Assembly (NCBI RefSeq): GCF_014634745.1
Contig: NZ_BMBP01000007.1
Location: 37,433 to 101,432, forward strand
Source of the DNA: Leuconostoc pseudomesenteroides KCTC 3652
GTDB taxonomy: Bacteria > Bacillota > Bacilli > Lactobacillales > Lactobacillaceae
Reading direction: 5' to 3'
Length of the DNA: 64,000 nucleotides
This document shows, piece after piece, positions 47,192 through 55,734 of this stretch; within the stretch, counting starts at the first letter, position 1; every line of letters begins with the position of its first letter. The position numbers and the translations under genes are program-made. The notes beneath the pieces are model-generated. The model saw nothing but the letters and a program-made list of their open reading frames with translations, was not told where the DNA came from and made no database searches.

Positions 47192-47285
47192 TATGTTAAA
47201 ATAGAACAGTCGATAGTTAAGTTTGATGTGAACCCGATAACTTGGACAGAATAAAAATCTGTTCAGAAAGTTATCGGGTATTCTT

Positions 47286-47786
47286 ATGTCTAAATATTCA
47301 AATGCATTTAAACTAACGGTCGTCAAAGAATGGCTGTCTGGTCAAACTGGTTTACGTGCGTTAATCAAAAAATATGATATTAAGAGTCACCAAGCAATCT
47401 CTGAGTGGCGAGATGAGTTTCTGATAACTGGATCAATTGGGTCTAAAAATCACAGAGTCTATTCACCAGAATTCAAAATGACCGTATTGAATTATCGTGT
47501 AACACACTCACAGACAGAGACTGCGCGCTATTTCGCTGTTTTTCCAAGCACGACGATTGCTAATTGGTTGAGAGCTTACCGTATTTTCGGTTACAATGGG
47601 TTAAAACCTAAACCGAAAGGCAGACCACCGACTATGGGACGCAAGCGCATTCATCCACTCACACCCGAACAACAAGAACTCGCTGACTTAAAGCAAGAGA
47701 ATTATCAACTCAAGATGAAAGTGGCGATATTAGAAAAATTAAAAGCCTTACTGGATCAACGAACCGAGAAAAACAAACGGCAGTAA
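47286..47786 (+). CDS. IS3-family transposase OrfA
   Basis: 166 residues: two helix-turn-helix parts (SGQTGLRALIKKYDIKSHQA; SQTETARYFAVFPSTTIANW) for end recognition, a GRPP/RKR basic linker and a C-terminal leucine zipper (LADLKQENYQLKMKVAILEKL in part). Near its end G AAA AAC (47768-47774) allows -1 slippage into the orfB frame, giving the OrfAB transposase. Confidence 0.9.
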   Translation: MSKYSNAFKLTVVKEWLSGQTGLRALIKKYDIKSHQAISEWRDEFLITGSIGSKNHRVYSPEFKMTVLNYRVTHSQTETARYFAVFPSTTIANWLRAYRIFGYNGLKPKPKGRPPTMGRKRIHPLTPEQQELADLKQENYQLKMKVAILEKLKALLDQRTEKNKRQ

Positions 47787-47827
47787 CGTCACTAAGGCGG
47801 ACTAAATTATTCAAATTAGATGATTTA

Positions 47828-48634
47828 TTGACGCTAATCGACTTGAAACGCAGTACCTATTACTATCTGGAAGCGCATCCAGTCAACACGTCATCAGATC
47901 ACAAAATAGCTGACGTCATCCGTCAGATTAAGTCACCCCAATTCCAAAATGAATATGGTTATCGTCGCGTGACAACGTTGTTGCACGACCAAGGTTATTT
48001 GGTTAACCACAAGCGCGTGCTCCGCATTATGCGTCAAAACGCACTCCTCAGCACCACGTATAACACGCGTAAGCGTCGCTATAATTCATATCGCGCTACG
48101 GTTGGGCGGATTGCCGAACGTGTCATTAAACGCGACTTTCAAGCTGACACACCTTACCAAAAGATTGTCACAGACGTCACTGAAATTCAGTTGGACGATC
48201 ATAATAAAGCTTATTTGACAGCGTTCGTCGATTTATATGCAGGCGAAGTCCTGTCGTATCATTTAGCCAAAACACCAACCATGGCGCTTGTCATACGGCC
48301 ATTAAAATCATTGTCAAAATATCGTGGGGCTATTATTCATAGTGATCAGGGATTCCATTATCAGACACCGCTGTTTATTAAAACGTTAAAGGATTTTGGC
48401 ATGACGCAAAGCATGAGCCGAAAATCAACACCAGTCGACAATGCACCGATTGAGAGCTTCTTCCATATTTTGAAAGCCAATATCGTGCATCATAAACAGT
48501 ACGAATCATTTCATGATTTCAAAGTGGTCGTTGATGACTTTATCAATTATTACAACAATCACCGTATCAAACAAAAACTCAATGGTCTGTCGCCGGTTCA
48601 ATATCGACAACTCACCACTGAGTCCGCTAGTTAA
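47828..48634 (+). CDS. IS3-family transposase OrfB (DDE integrase domain)
   Basis: 268 residues from this TTG, but the frame is open back into orfA, so the active product is likely an OrfAB fusion. The DDE triad is visible: Asp in IVTDVTEIQL, Asp in IIHSDQGFHY and Glu in NAPIESFFHILK. The HTH_21-like region NEYGYRRVTTLLHDQGY precedes the catalytic core. IS150-type subgroup by layout. Confidence 0.92.
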   Translation: MTLIDLKRSTYYYLEAHPVNTSSDHKIADVIRQIKSPQFQNEYGYRRVTTLLHDQGYLVNHKRVLRIMRQNALLSTTYNTRKRRYNSYRATVGRIAERVIKRDFQADTPYQKIVTDVTEIQLDDHNKAYLTAFVDLYAGEVLSYHLAKTPTMALVIRPLKSLSKYRGAIIHSDQGFHYQTPLFIKTLKDFGMTQSMSRKSTPVDNAPIESFFHILKANIVHHKQYESFHDFKVVVDDFINYYNNHRIKQKLNGLSPVQYRQLTTESAS

Positions 48635-48760
48635 TTAATTCTATTTTGTCCAACTATTGGGGTCCACTTCAAGTTAGTGGTGGCTATTCTTTCAACAGAA
48701 AAGAGGTGGTGCTTATGGTGTAAAACCTATAAACACGAACTCTAGGAAAGGAAAAGCCTG

Positions 48761-48898
48761 GTGTCTGTTTTAGACGCTTTACAGCTCATGTTGATGTTTG
48801 GCACTTTTATAGTTGCCTTACTAGCATTGGTTGTTGAGTTGATAAAAAATCAACAAAAAAATAACCACTCGACTTCGCGGGTCGTGGTTATTAACTAA
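48761..48898 (+). CDS. holin-like type I toxin
   Basis: A 45-residue protein from GTG 48761 with AAAGGA 8 bases upstream: charged start VSVLDALQ, then a membrane helix (LMLMFGTFIVALLALVVELI) and a polar KNNHS tail. This is the pattern of the 'putative holin-like toxin' (TxpA/BsrG type) family of Firmicutes, whose small hydrophobic toxins are controlled by antisense RNA. Its 3' end overlaps the antisense RNA on the other strand. Confidence 0.78.
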   Translation: MSVLDALQLMLMFGTFIVALLALVVELIKNQQKNNHSTSRVVVIN

Positions 48899-48970
48899 CT
48901 AGTTGAATAGTCACTGCTTAGCAGGCTATTGATGTTAAAGGGAGTAGTTCGAGCTACTTCCTTTTTCTAT
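48854..48970 (-). ncRNA. antisense RNA antitoxin (copy A)
   Basis: On the minus strand a promoter TTTACA, 16-base spacer, TATAAT (49003 down to 48976) starts an RNA near 48970 that ends in a strong terminator: stem ATAACCAC...GTGGTTAT (48861-48891) followed by a run of seven T on the minus strand. It overlaps the last codons of the toxin mRNA, as in txpA/RatA-type pairs. Confidence 0.65.
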
Positions 48971-48996
48971 ACGCAATTATAACATGATGAATGAAA
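48854..48996. repeat. direct repeat, copy A
   Basis: About 140 bases (terminator, TAGTCACTGCTTAGCAG element, GGGAGTAGTT hairpin, TATAACATGATG end) that recur at 49620-49766 with high identity. The two copies bracket the MazEF-like pair. Confidence 0.8.
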
Positions 48997-49028
48997 TTGT
49001 AAAAGTATAAGCTGCGATAGAGATTGAT

Positions 49029-49062
49029 TATACTTAATAATACATGTATAATTAAGTTATAC
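49029..49062. promoter_or_regulatory. palindromic operator of the MazEF-like pair
   Basis: Near-perfect palindrome: TATACTTAAT, then ATACATGTAT at the centre, then ATTAAGTTATA. It lies just before the antitoxin ribosome binding site, as expected for antitoxin autoregulation. Confidence 0.6.
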
Positions 49063-49078
49063 ATATGGAGGTAGTATG

Positions 49079-49291
49079 ATGACAATTGTTAAAGCACGTA
49101 AACAAGGTAATTCAGTAGCAGTAACGTTACCGTCAGAATTAGGTATCGCAGTTGGTCAAGAATTTTTAGCCATTAAAAAGAACAATTCATTAATTTTTAC
49201 ACCAAAACTCAGTAATCCATTTGATAAGTTGAAAGAAAATGAATTGATTGACGAACAAGAGGTACTGGTTGAGGATATTATTGATGACTAA
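49079..49291 (+). CDS. AbrB/MazE-type antitoxin
   Basis: 70 residues from ATG 49079 (7 bases after GGAGG; ATG 49076 is closer). N-terminal swapped-hairpin AbrB fold: IVKARKQGNSVAVTLPSELG, then an acidic tail DEQEVLVEDIIDD that should bind the toxin. Stop overlaps the toxin start. Confidence 0.88.
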   Translation: MTIVKARKQGNSVAVTLPSELGIAVGQEFLAIKKNNSLIFTPKLSNPFDKLKENELIDEQEVLVEDIIDD

Positions 49292-49622
49292 ATTTAAGCA
49301 AGGAGATTTTGTTATCATTAATTTCGATCCATCTGTTGGTCAAGAAATTCGAAAACGTCGACCTGGCTTAGTGGTTAGTTCGGATAAATACAATATGGTT
49401 TCTAATTTGATCATTGTAGCGCCTATTACCAGTTCGCTTAAAAACATTCCCACAAGATTTAATGTTGTTGGGTATGAAAAGGTATACGGACAGGTGAATA
49501 CGTTGCAACCAATCCCAATGGATTCTGTAAAACGTGAGGCAAAATTAATTGGTCACATGAACGATTATGATTTATACCAAGTGTTGCAACTGATTGGGGC
49601 CAATTTTGATTTAACACTCTAA
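49284..49622 (+). CDS. mazF: MazF/PemK-type toxin endoribonuclease
   Basis: 112 residues from ATG 49284, overlapping the antitoxin stop by 8 bases. MazF signatures: KQGDFVIINFDPSVGQE, RRPGLVVSSD, IIVAPITSS and the LIGHMNDYDLYQV C-terminus. It should cut mRNA at short sequences when not bound by the antitoxin. It helps keep the ICE in the cell. Its stop directly meets repeat copy B. Confidence 0.9.
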   Translation: MTKFKQGDFVIINFDPSVGQEIRKRRPGLVVSSDKYNMVSNLIIVAPITSSLKNIPTRFNVVGYEKVYGQVNTLQPIPMDSVKREAKLIGHMNDYDLYQVLQLIGANFDLTL

Positions 49623-49766
49623 AAAAAATAACCACTCAACTTTGCACGGTTGTGGTTATTAAACACTAATATGTGAATAGTCACTGCTTAGCAGACTATT
49701 TATGTTAAAGGGAGTAGTTCAGGCTAGTTCCTTTTTCTATACCCAAACTATAACATGATGATTGAA
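49620..49766. repeat. direct repeat, copy B, with a second antisense-RNA locus
   Basis: Second copy of the segment at 48854-48996. Its first bases still encode the polar end of the holin-like toxin (KNNHS), but no toxin 5' part remains. On the minus strand it keeps a TATAGT -10 (49752-49747) and the ATAACCAC...GTGGTTAT terminator, so it may express an orphan antitoxin RNA. Confidence 0.72.
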
Positions 49767-49784
49767 AAGAGGAAAGGAAAACAC

Positions 49785-51857
49785 ATGCAAATCAAATTTT
49801 GTCGGAAGCTGATTATTTTGGCTTCTTTTTTGTTTGTTTTAGGCGTTGCACAAACGCAAGTGTCCGCAGATGATAGCAGTAGTTCAAGTAGAACGTTAGT
49901 TAATCAAGATACGCTTAATGCAATTGATGACGCTTCAAAAAAAGCGGATAAAGCGGTAGATGATGTCACCAGTGACGCAGAAAAGAAGTCAGGCGATACG
50001 AGTACCACTGATACCTCATTTAAAGCCAGTGACGCACAAAATATCAATAAGTTGAATGACTCACTATTCTCATGGCAACCGTATTCAGAAAAAATTGGTG
50101 TGACGGACTTAGCCAATAACACGGGTATGGGCTTAGCTAAGTTTTTTTGGTATTTGAATACTTTAATTTATCAAATTAATGATGAGCTATTGAGCGCTTT
50201 ATCAAATGACGGCAATTTATCAAAAGCCTTTACACAAGCCCAAAATGCTGTTTCAGGTAAAGTGAAATCTATATTTGATGAGGGTAAAGTATTGTTTGGT
50301 GGCTTAGCTATTATTGTCTTAGCGATTATGGGGTTCATGCACTTTGCTAATGGGCGCACGTCATCAGCGGTTCTCATGGTGGTTAATTTTGTTGGTATTT
50401 TATTAGTCGCCACGCTTTGGTATGGGAACGGCAATGAGTTATTTAATCAAATCAATGAAGCTAGTGATGCGGGTCAGGTGCAAGTCTTAAAGGTCATTGG
50501 TAATAGTAATGATAGTGTTAAGCCAGGGGACACGTTAAGAGTCGGATATTTTGAACGCTCCATTGAACGTCCTTATTTCTTGATGAATTATGGTAAGGCA
50601 ACTGAGAGTGATGTGGTTAAGCAAGGTTATCCACCTTATGAATTTATATCAACTAATCAAAAAAGAAGTGGCGACACTTTGCAATCAAATATTACAAAGC
50701 GATCTGCGGGTGTGCCAACGCTAAAGAAAGATAATTCATTTAATAAGGCTGGCATGAGTGTTGTGGCAATTGTGGTATCAATCGTTAATGCTATTCCTTA
50801 TGACGCAGTGGCTTTGTTTAATATCTTTGTTATGGTCATTGAGTTGGCTTTATTTCTCTTGTCTCCGTTTGTTTTGGTTATGGCGTTATTCCCACAATTT
50901 GCCCGTAACGGTTATAAAATTGTTGGCGCAACAATTATGTGGGGTATTGCTAAAATTGGGGCTGGTTTCTTAATTGTTTTGGTCGGGTCTTTACAAACGT
51001 TCACTGATAGCTTTATCCCAGCGACTAATTTCGGTTCATACGCAGTTAATGCATTCCTATTCTTTTTCTTAGTCTTTATTGTCTATAAGTATCGTGGTAA
51101 GTTATTTGAATTTGTTGGGGTTAGTTACTCAAGAATTGAGGGACAAATGCCACAAGCCATGCGCTTATCTAATCTACGTGAAAAGGGGCAGAGTATTAAA
51201 CAGTCTAGCGTTGGTCAAAAAATTAGTCAAATGGGACCAATGCAGAGAATGTCACAACGTCGTAGTGTGCGTGATGAGATGAAAACCAAACAGGCAGAAG
51301 ATAAACGCCAACAAAATATGGCTCGTGTTCGTGAGCAGTTGTTAGGCAAAGAACAAGCAAAAACACAAAAATTGTCAGATAAGAATAAAAAACCGTTGAC
51401 AGTTGATGAATTTAAAAAGCCAATGGATTCTAAAAAATCTGATGAGCCAAAACGGGCAGAGATTGAAAAAAACGGTGTTCATTTACCAAAATCAAAATTT
51501 GAAGCTAAACAGCCTAATAGTCGGGTCAATAATCCAAAAAGTAAGGATAATGGTTCAGACAGTCAAGAGGAAATGGCTAAAAAGCGTGAAGCAATTAAGC
51601 GTCAATTATATGGTGACCAAATGACACAATCACAGCCTAAAACACTTCATAAAGTGCCTAGTAAGCCTAATAGCTTTGAGCAATCAAAGACACCAACACG
51701 TCAAAAAACTATTCAAGATAACGTTAAAACAGTTGATCGTGACAAAATCGCGCGTGAATTATTAGCCGAACGTGATAAACAAAAGGTTCAAAAACAACAG
51801 TTACGTGACAAAAAAGTCAGTCAGTTAAAAAATAAATTTGGAAAGGATAACTCGTGA
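49785..51857 (+). CDS. VirB6-like polytopic conjugation protein (TcpH/ConG/Orf15-like)
   Basis: Start at ATG 49785 after GAGGAAAGG. 690 residues: signal peptide (VLGVAQTQVSA/DD), a Ser/Asp-rich stretch, then about six membrane helices between residues 120 and 440 (for example LAIIVLAIMGFMHFA, VMVIELALFLLSPFVLVMAL, FLFFFLVFIVYKY), and a long charged cytoplasmic coiled tail rich in Lys, Gln and Pro. This matches the channel protein of Tn916-type systems, where it contacts the coupling and VirB4-like ATPases. Confidence 0.82.
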   Translation: MQIKFCRKLIILASFLFVLGVAQTQVSADDSSSSSRTLVNQDTLNAIDDASKKADKAVDDVTSDAEKKSGDTSTTDTSFKASDAQNINKLNDSLFSWQPYSEKIGVTDLANNTGMGLAKFFWYLNTLIYQINDELLSALSNDGNLSKAFTQAQNAVSGKVKSIFDEGKVLFGGLAIIVLAIMGFMHFANGRTSSAVLMVVNFVGILLVATLWYGNGNELFNQINEASDAGQVQVLKVIGNSNDSVKPGDTLRVGYFERSIERPYFLMNYGKATESDVVKQGYPPYEFISTNQKRSGDTLQSNITKRSAGVPTLKKDNSFNKAGMSVVAIVVSIVNAIPYDAVALFNIFVMVIELALFLLSPFVLVMALFPQFARNGYKIVGATIMWGIAKIGAGFLIVLVGSLQTFTDSFIPATNFGSYAVNAFLFFFLVFIVYKYRGKLFEFVGVSYSRIEGQMPQAMRLSNLREKGQSIKQSSVGQKISQMGPMQRMSQRRSVRDEMKTKQAEDKRQQNMARVREQLLGKEQAKTQKLSDKNKKPLTVDEFKKPMDSKKSDEPKRAEIEKNGVHLPKSKFEAKQPNSRVNNPKSKDNGSDSQEEMAKKREAIKRQLYGDQMTQSQPKTLHKVPSKPNSFEQSKTPTRQKTIQDNVKTVDRDKIARELLAERDKQKVQKQQLRDKKVSQLKNKFGKDNS

Positions 51858-52252
51858 AAAAAATGAGTTTAATAATCGCTACAATCGTTGTGGCAGTAGT
51901 AACTACGGCGTTTTTATGGTATCATAATAAGTATCATGATACACCAAATAATCAATTAAAAACGGCGTTTCATCAAACTCTGGGTAAGCATAAAACCGTG
52001 ATCGTTTTTCATAAAAAGGGGTGTTCAACCTGTGAGAAGTTGACGGGTGATGTCAATAAATTAAAAAAAATGCGTGATCAAAATAATCAGGCAACCATTG
52101 TCGTTGATTACATGAATTTAGTGACACGACAATATTTTGAACAGTATCATGTTCAAGTGGCACCAACTGTCTTAGTAGTCCAAAAAGGGGCAGTTATCAA
52201 ACGTATTGTGAAGCCAACACATGAACAAATGGCACAAATTGCGAGAGAATAA
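51854..52252 (+). CDS. membrane-anchored thioredoxin-like protein
   Basis: 132 residues from a GTG that overlaps the previous stop. One N-terminal membrane helix, then a thioredoxin fold with Cys-Ser-Thr-Cys in FHKKGCSTCEKL and the cis-Pro VQVAPTVLVV. Likely outside the membrane, acting as an oxidoreductase for cysteine-bearing transfer proteins. It resembles thioredoxin-like genes in other Gram-positive conjugation clusters. Confidence 0.8.
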   Translation: MKKMSLIIATIVVAVVTTAFLWYHNKYHDTPNNQLKTAFHQTLGKHKTVIVFHKKGCSTCEKLTGDVNKLKKMRDQNNQATIVVDYMNLVTRQYFEQYHVQVAPTVLVVQKGAVIKRIVKPTHEQMAQIARE

Positions 52253-52271
52253 ATCAATTGATTGGAGAGTT

Positions 52272-52757
52272 ATGAATAAAAAAACAGCGTTGATATTGGG
52301 ATCTATTGGGGGCGTGTTAGTCATTTTGATTATCATTATTGCCTTTGTAATGACGGGACAGCACAAGACAGGTTCACAATCAGTTAGTTCTAAATTAAAA
52401 AAAATCAATCAAGCTAAAGTGATGAAACGGGTTGATAGTGAAATGTTTGATACGACACAAGCATTAAAATATTTCGAAAATCCTGATAATTATGGAGATA
52501 ATGCTTACGTTGATGGAACTAAGCTAGGTGATACAGCTTCGAGTTATGCTATAAATTCTAGCTTAGGGCATGAAAATTCGGACGCAAACCCAGCAATTTA
52601 TCTTAAAGCTAATGAAATAGAAAACTTAACAACAAAGTGGGAAAAGGACGGCAATTCATTTGTCGCTAAAGGCTATTTTGTTGTGAAAGATACGGGTAAA
52701 AAATATCCATTTGCCTTTGAGTTCAACGCTGATTATAAGATCCTACAAGAGTGGTAA
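52272..52757 (+). CDS. membrane-anchored ICE protein, unknown
   Basis: 161 residues from ATG 52272 (GGAGAG before). One N-terminal membrane helix (ALILGSIGGVLVILIIIIAF), then an outside domain of alternating strands and helices with a TKWEKDGNSFVAKGYFVVKD core. No known family by eye; by size and anchor it belongs with the following two anchored proteins. Confidence 0.7.
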   Translation: MNKKTALILGSIGGVLVILIIIIAFVMTGQHKTGSQSVSSKLKKINQAKVMKRVDSEMFDTTQALKYFENPDNYGDNAYVDGTKLGDTASSYAINSSLGHENSDANPAIYLKANEIENLTTKWEKDGNSFVAKGYFVVKDTGKKYPFAFEFNADYKILQEW

Positions 52758-52780
52758 GGAAGGAATATTAAAATTTAAAA

Positions 52781-53317
52781 ATGACAAACACGAGAATAAA
52801 AGTGTTAAGTGCTATTGGGTTATTCCTGATTGGCGCTTTTTTTTATACACAATTTCAAAAATCACAAATCAAACAAGCGACTGTCACCGTTTCTAAATTG
52901 TCAGCGACACAAACGTTGATTAACAATAGTGGCACGATCACAAAAGTGATTGCTAATGATAATCAATTGCCAGACAATAGCCAACCCAAAGCCACTGTTA
53001 ATGCTTTGTTTAATGCAGGTTATGTATCAGATAAACAAGTCTTATCAAAGGTGGCAAATGATAAGGTCAGAAAGTTTGTTAAACAATTTCTAGGGCAATT
53101 AGAGAGTGATCCAGTACAAGCAAAAAAATGGCATGTATCGGATAATCAATTGCAATTTAGCCAACAAAAAGACGGCATATTATTTTTTGGTGCCTTAACG
53201 GCAACTAATGGCAATCGTACAATTAATTATCAATTATCGGGACAATTGAATGTACAGAGTAATGAAGTCACCTCATTGACTTTAGGCAATCTCACAAAGA
53301 CATGTGGTCATAAGTAA
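52781..53317 (+). CDS. membrane-anchored ICE protein, unknown
   Basis: 178 residues with an N-terminal membrane anchor (VLSAIGLFLIGAFFYTQF) and an extracytoplasmic domain ending NLTKTCGHK. The domain (TVNALFNAGYVSDKQVL..., GNRTINYQLSGQLN) has a pattern like NTF2/VirB8-type folds but this is weak. The IS110 element starts not far downstream, and the C-terminal few residues might have been altered by it. Confidence 0.68.
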   Translation: MTNTRIKVLSAIGLFLIGAFFYTQFQKSQIKQATVTVSKLSATQTLINNSGTITKVIANDNQLPDNSQPKATVNALFNAGYVSDKQVLSKVANDKVRKFVKQFLGQLESDPVQAKKWHVSDNQLQFSQQKDGILFFGALTATNGNRTINYQLSGQLNVQSNEVTSLTLGNLTKTCGHK

Positions 53318-53449
53318 AGTGAGCATTAAAATCACGGTTGGATTACGGGAGGTAAAATACCTTAAAGAAGTGCTATTTTAATAAGCTTATGCATCGACAA
53401 AATTTGATGATAAGTTGAATTTAAGTTTTGTTAAGTTGCAGTTAATAGC

Positions 53450-54691
53450 CTATACCACTTTCTCCTTTTGATAAATTTGGTGATTGCGGAGTAGGACATC
53501 AATCACCCTAACTAATTTTCGTGCGGTAAGTGAGACAGCTCGTTTGTGTGGAGAATGTTTGGCTTCATTAGCTTTTTGATGGTAATAACGCGCAAAGACA
53601 GGATCATAACGTCTTACAGAATTGGCAGCTTCAATTAAGTAATATCGTAAGTAAGTGTCTCCAGAATGTATCATAGGCGTATTGTCACCATTAAATGATC
53701 CAGATTGATATTTTTTCCAAGCGAGTCCAGCATACTTTGCTAGTTGAGATTGATTTTCAAATCGTTTAATTTGACCAATTTCAGCCAATATACCAGCTGA
53801 ATACACTGGGCCAATGCCAGGAATAGATTGCAGGATTTGTGCCTCATCAAATGTCTTCAAAAGATCATCAATTGATTTTTCTAGTAATTTGATTTGTTTT
53901 TGAAATAAACGAATTTCGTTAACATAGACTGATAGAACAACGTCAATTGAAGTTTGAATCGCTTTATCCAAACGATAGGAGCCACGAATAGCTTTTTGGA
54001 TAGTCTTGGCTAGTGCGCTAGGATTAGCAAATCGGCCCTTACCTTTAGAGTTGAGATAGTCTGCGAGTTCTTCAATTGGCATAACTGAGATATCGTCGGT
54101 CGTGAAATCTTCAGTTAGTAAGTCCAGCATGGTAGCGCCAAATACAGAAGTATTGAGATCGTCATTCACAACTAACTTGTTGAGTTTATAATACAAACTT
54201 TCAAGAAAATGCTGTTTAGAACGTGACAAGCTCTTAACAAGTTCAAAACGAGAACGCGTTAATCGTTGTAATGCAACATATTTTTCTTGGCGCACCAGAC
54301 TAGTTGAATAGCGTTCCAGACGTAAAAAGTCAGCGATATAGTAGGCATCAATTGAATCATTTTTTTGAATTTCAAAAATGTCTTTATACTTCTTAGTATC
54401 GCGAGGATTAATGATGACGGCCTGAGTATTAAACTGGGCTAAGTCATCATCGTTTTCAAAGAAATAAGCTGGGTGGAAGCTGTAAATCGAAGTAGCTTCC
54501 ATCCCAATCACAATCTTCTCAAATTGTTGAGACAGATTAAGCTTAAGAATTAATTTTTTCACTTCGGTCGCACCGTTAAGGTCATTTTCAAAAGTACCTT
54601 GGAACAACGGTTTAGCAGAAATATCTGAAGTTAACATAGACACTTCAAGATTTTTAGAGCTAACATCAATACCGACAAATAATTTCATCAT
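53450..54691 (-). CDS. IS110-family transposase (DEDD)
   Basis: 413 residues. N-terminal RuvC-like DEDD domain (FVGIDVSSKNLEV; KIVIGMEATSIYS; KNDSIDAYYIADFLRLER) and C-terminal transposase_20 domain (QSIPGIGPVYSAGILAEIG; KYAGLAWKKYQSG; HSGDTYLRYYLIEAA with the catalytic Ser region). The family recombines DNA guided by a bridge RNA. Frame is intact. Confidence 0.95.
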   Translation of the reverse strand: MMKLFVGIDVSSKNLEVSMLTSDISAKPLFQGTFENDLNGATEVKKLILKLNLSQQFEKIVIGMEATSIYSFHPAYFFENDDDLAQFNTQAVIINPRDTKKYKDIFEIQKNDSIDAYYIADFLRLERYSTSLVRQEKYVALQRLTRSRFELVKSLSRSKQHFLESLYYKLNKLVVNDDLNTSVFGATMLDLLTEDFTTDDISVMPIEELADYLNSKGKGRFANPSALAKTIQKAIRGSYRLDKAIQTSIDVVLSVYVNEIRLFQKQIKLLEKSIDDLLKTFDEAQILQSIPGIGPVYSAGILAEIGQIKRFENQSQLAKYAGLAWKKYQSGSFNGDNTPMIHSGDTYLRYYLIEAANSVRRYDPVFARYYHQKANEAKHSPHKRAVSLTARKLVRVIDVLLRNHQIYQKEKVV

Positions 54692-55020
54692 TTCATTGGC
54701 CTCCTTTCCATTAGATTGTCTGGTCTTAGATTGGACACCGCGTGATAATCCCTAATTACAATCACATATCGCTTCCTCGCGTATAAGTATTCACAGGTTA
54801 GGCTGTCCAAGCTACAACTGATACTACTCAATATCAGTGGCCAGCATAATCGATACAGCATGTGGTTTTCGATTACAGTGATTGTCAGGGCGGCAGTCTT
54901 TTAAAGTAGTTAAACTACAGGGGGATCAAACCTATACCAGTTGACCAAAGCCAATGACAATTAGAGATTATCATACGGTGTTCAATTAGTGAAGAGAAAA
55001 CAGTCATAAAAATAAAAAAT
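54692..55020 (-). ncRNA. candidate bridge RNA of the IS110 element
   Basis: About 330 noncoding bases lie at the 5' side of the transposase. In IS110-group elements the bridge RNA with target- and donor-binding loops is made here. Short inverted repeats are visible, e.g. GTAGTTAAACTAC near 54907-54919 and TTTAAACTTA pairs further right. No structure was computed. Confidence 0.4.
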
Positions 55021-55060
55021 AATGTAAGTCTTTAAACTTACTATACGAGGGGGATCAATA

Positions 55061-55690
55061 ATGACACGTAAAAAAGAAATTGGTTATTATGCCCTGTTAG
55101 TGGTTTTGGTTCTTGGTAGTTTGCGATTTGGTCAATTGATGTGGCAACAACAACAAACCTTATTACATTTTCAAAAACAAGCTAAGCAGTTAGAACATAA
55201 ACAAGCCATTGCTAAAACTAGCCAGCCAAAAGTGAAGCAGGTGGTTGCTAAAAGTACCATTACGAAAGCTAGTGAGATTAGTCAACAGTTCTTCAATCTT
55301 GCTTATAATTGGTCATCTGGATCTGATTATAAAAAACGTATCACGAAAATTAAGCAAGCTAAATTGGTCACCAGTCAAGTTTTAGCCAATGACTATTTAT
55401 TCCCAGAGGTTGGTGGCACGGCTGATTACATTGATAATAATGGCTTGAAATCTAGTGTGGTGCAAGTGGCATATTATCCAAAGACAACTAATGATGATCA
55501 AACTAGTGGCGTCGTTGGTGTTGCTGTGAATGCGAAACATGATAGTGATGTTGGTAATGGTGAAACACGTTACTACTATTTCAATATTGACTATCAAGCC
55601 AGTGATAATCAAATCACTAGTCTTGATTATATTGGTCGATTAGCTGTTAATCAAAGCACAGACTATAACACATTTAATCCTTATGAGTAA
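55061..55690 (+). CDS. membrane-anchored ICE protein, unknown
   Basis: 209 residues. N-terminal membrane helix (YYALLVVLVLGSLRFGQL), a Gln/Lys-rich coiled stretch, then a domain with ASEISQQFFNLAYNW and a beta-sheet C-terminal half. The first part resembles VirB8/TcpC NTF2-like domains (helix followed by strands). CGAGGGGG precedes the start. It precedes the hydrolase gene, so a periplasm-side channel role is a fair guess. Confidence 0.68.
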   Translation: MTRKKEIGYYALLVVLVLGSLRFGQLMWQQQQTLLHFQKQAKQLEHKQAIAKTSQPKVKQVVAKSTITKASEISQQFFNLAYNWSSGSDYKKRITKIKQAKLVTSQVLANDYLFPEVGGTADYIDNNGLKSSVVQVAYYPKTTNDDQTSGVVGVAVNAKHDSDVGNGETRYYYFNIDYQASDNQITSLDYIGRLAVNQSTDYNTFNPYE

Positions 55691-55734
55691 TCATTAAGGA
55701 TTTTTTGTGGTTTGAAATTTAGAAAGGAAATCAT

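Larger units (their letters stand above)
47224..48671 (+). mobile_element. IS3-family insertion sequence
   Basis: Ends are inverted repeats: left TGATGTGAACCC and right (reverse complement) TGAAGTGGACCC, each followed by matched ACTTGGACAGAATA / AGTTGGACAAAATA. AGTT flanks both ends (47220-47223 and 48672-48675), a 4-base target duplication. Length about 1448 bases with orfA and orfB in a -1 relation. It looks intact and recent. Confidence 0.88.
53330..55045 (-). mobile_element. IS110-family element (ends approximate)
   Basis: The transposase gene plus a noncoding part of about 330 bases at its 5' side and about 120 at its 3' side separates two ICE genes that would otherwise be neighbours. 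IS110 elements lack clear inverted repeats, so ends are not set from sequence; the limits given are the intergenic limits less the ribosome binding site of the next gene. Confidence 0.6.
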
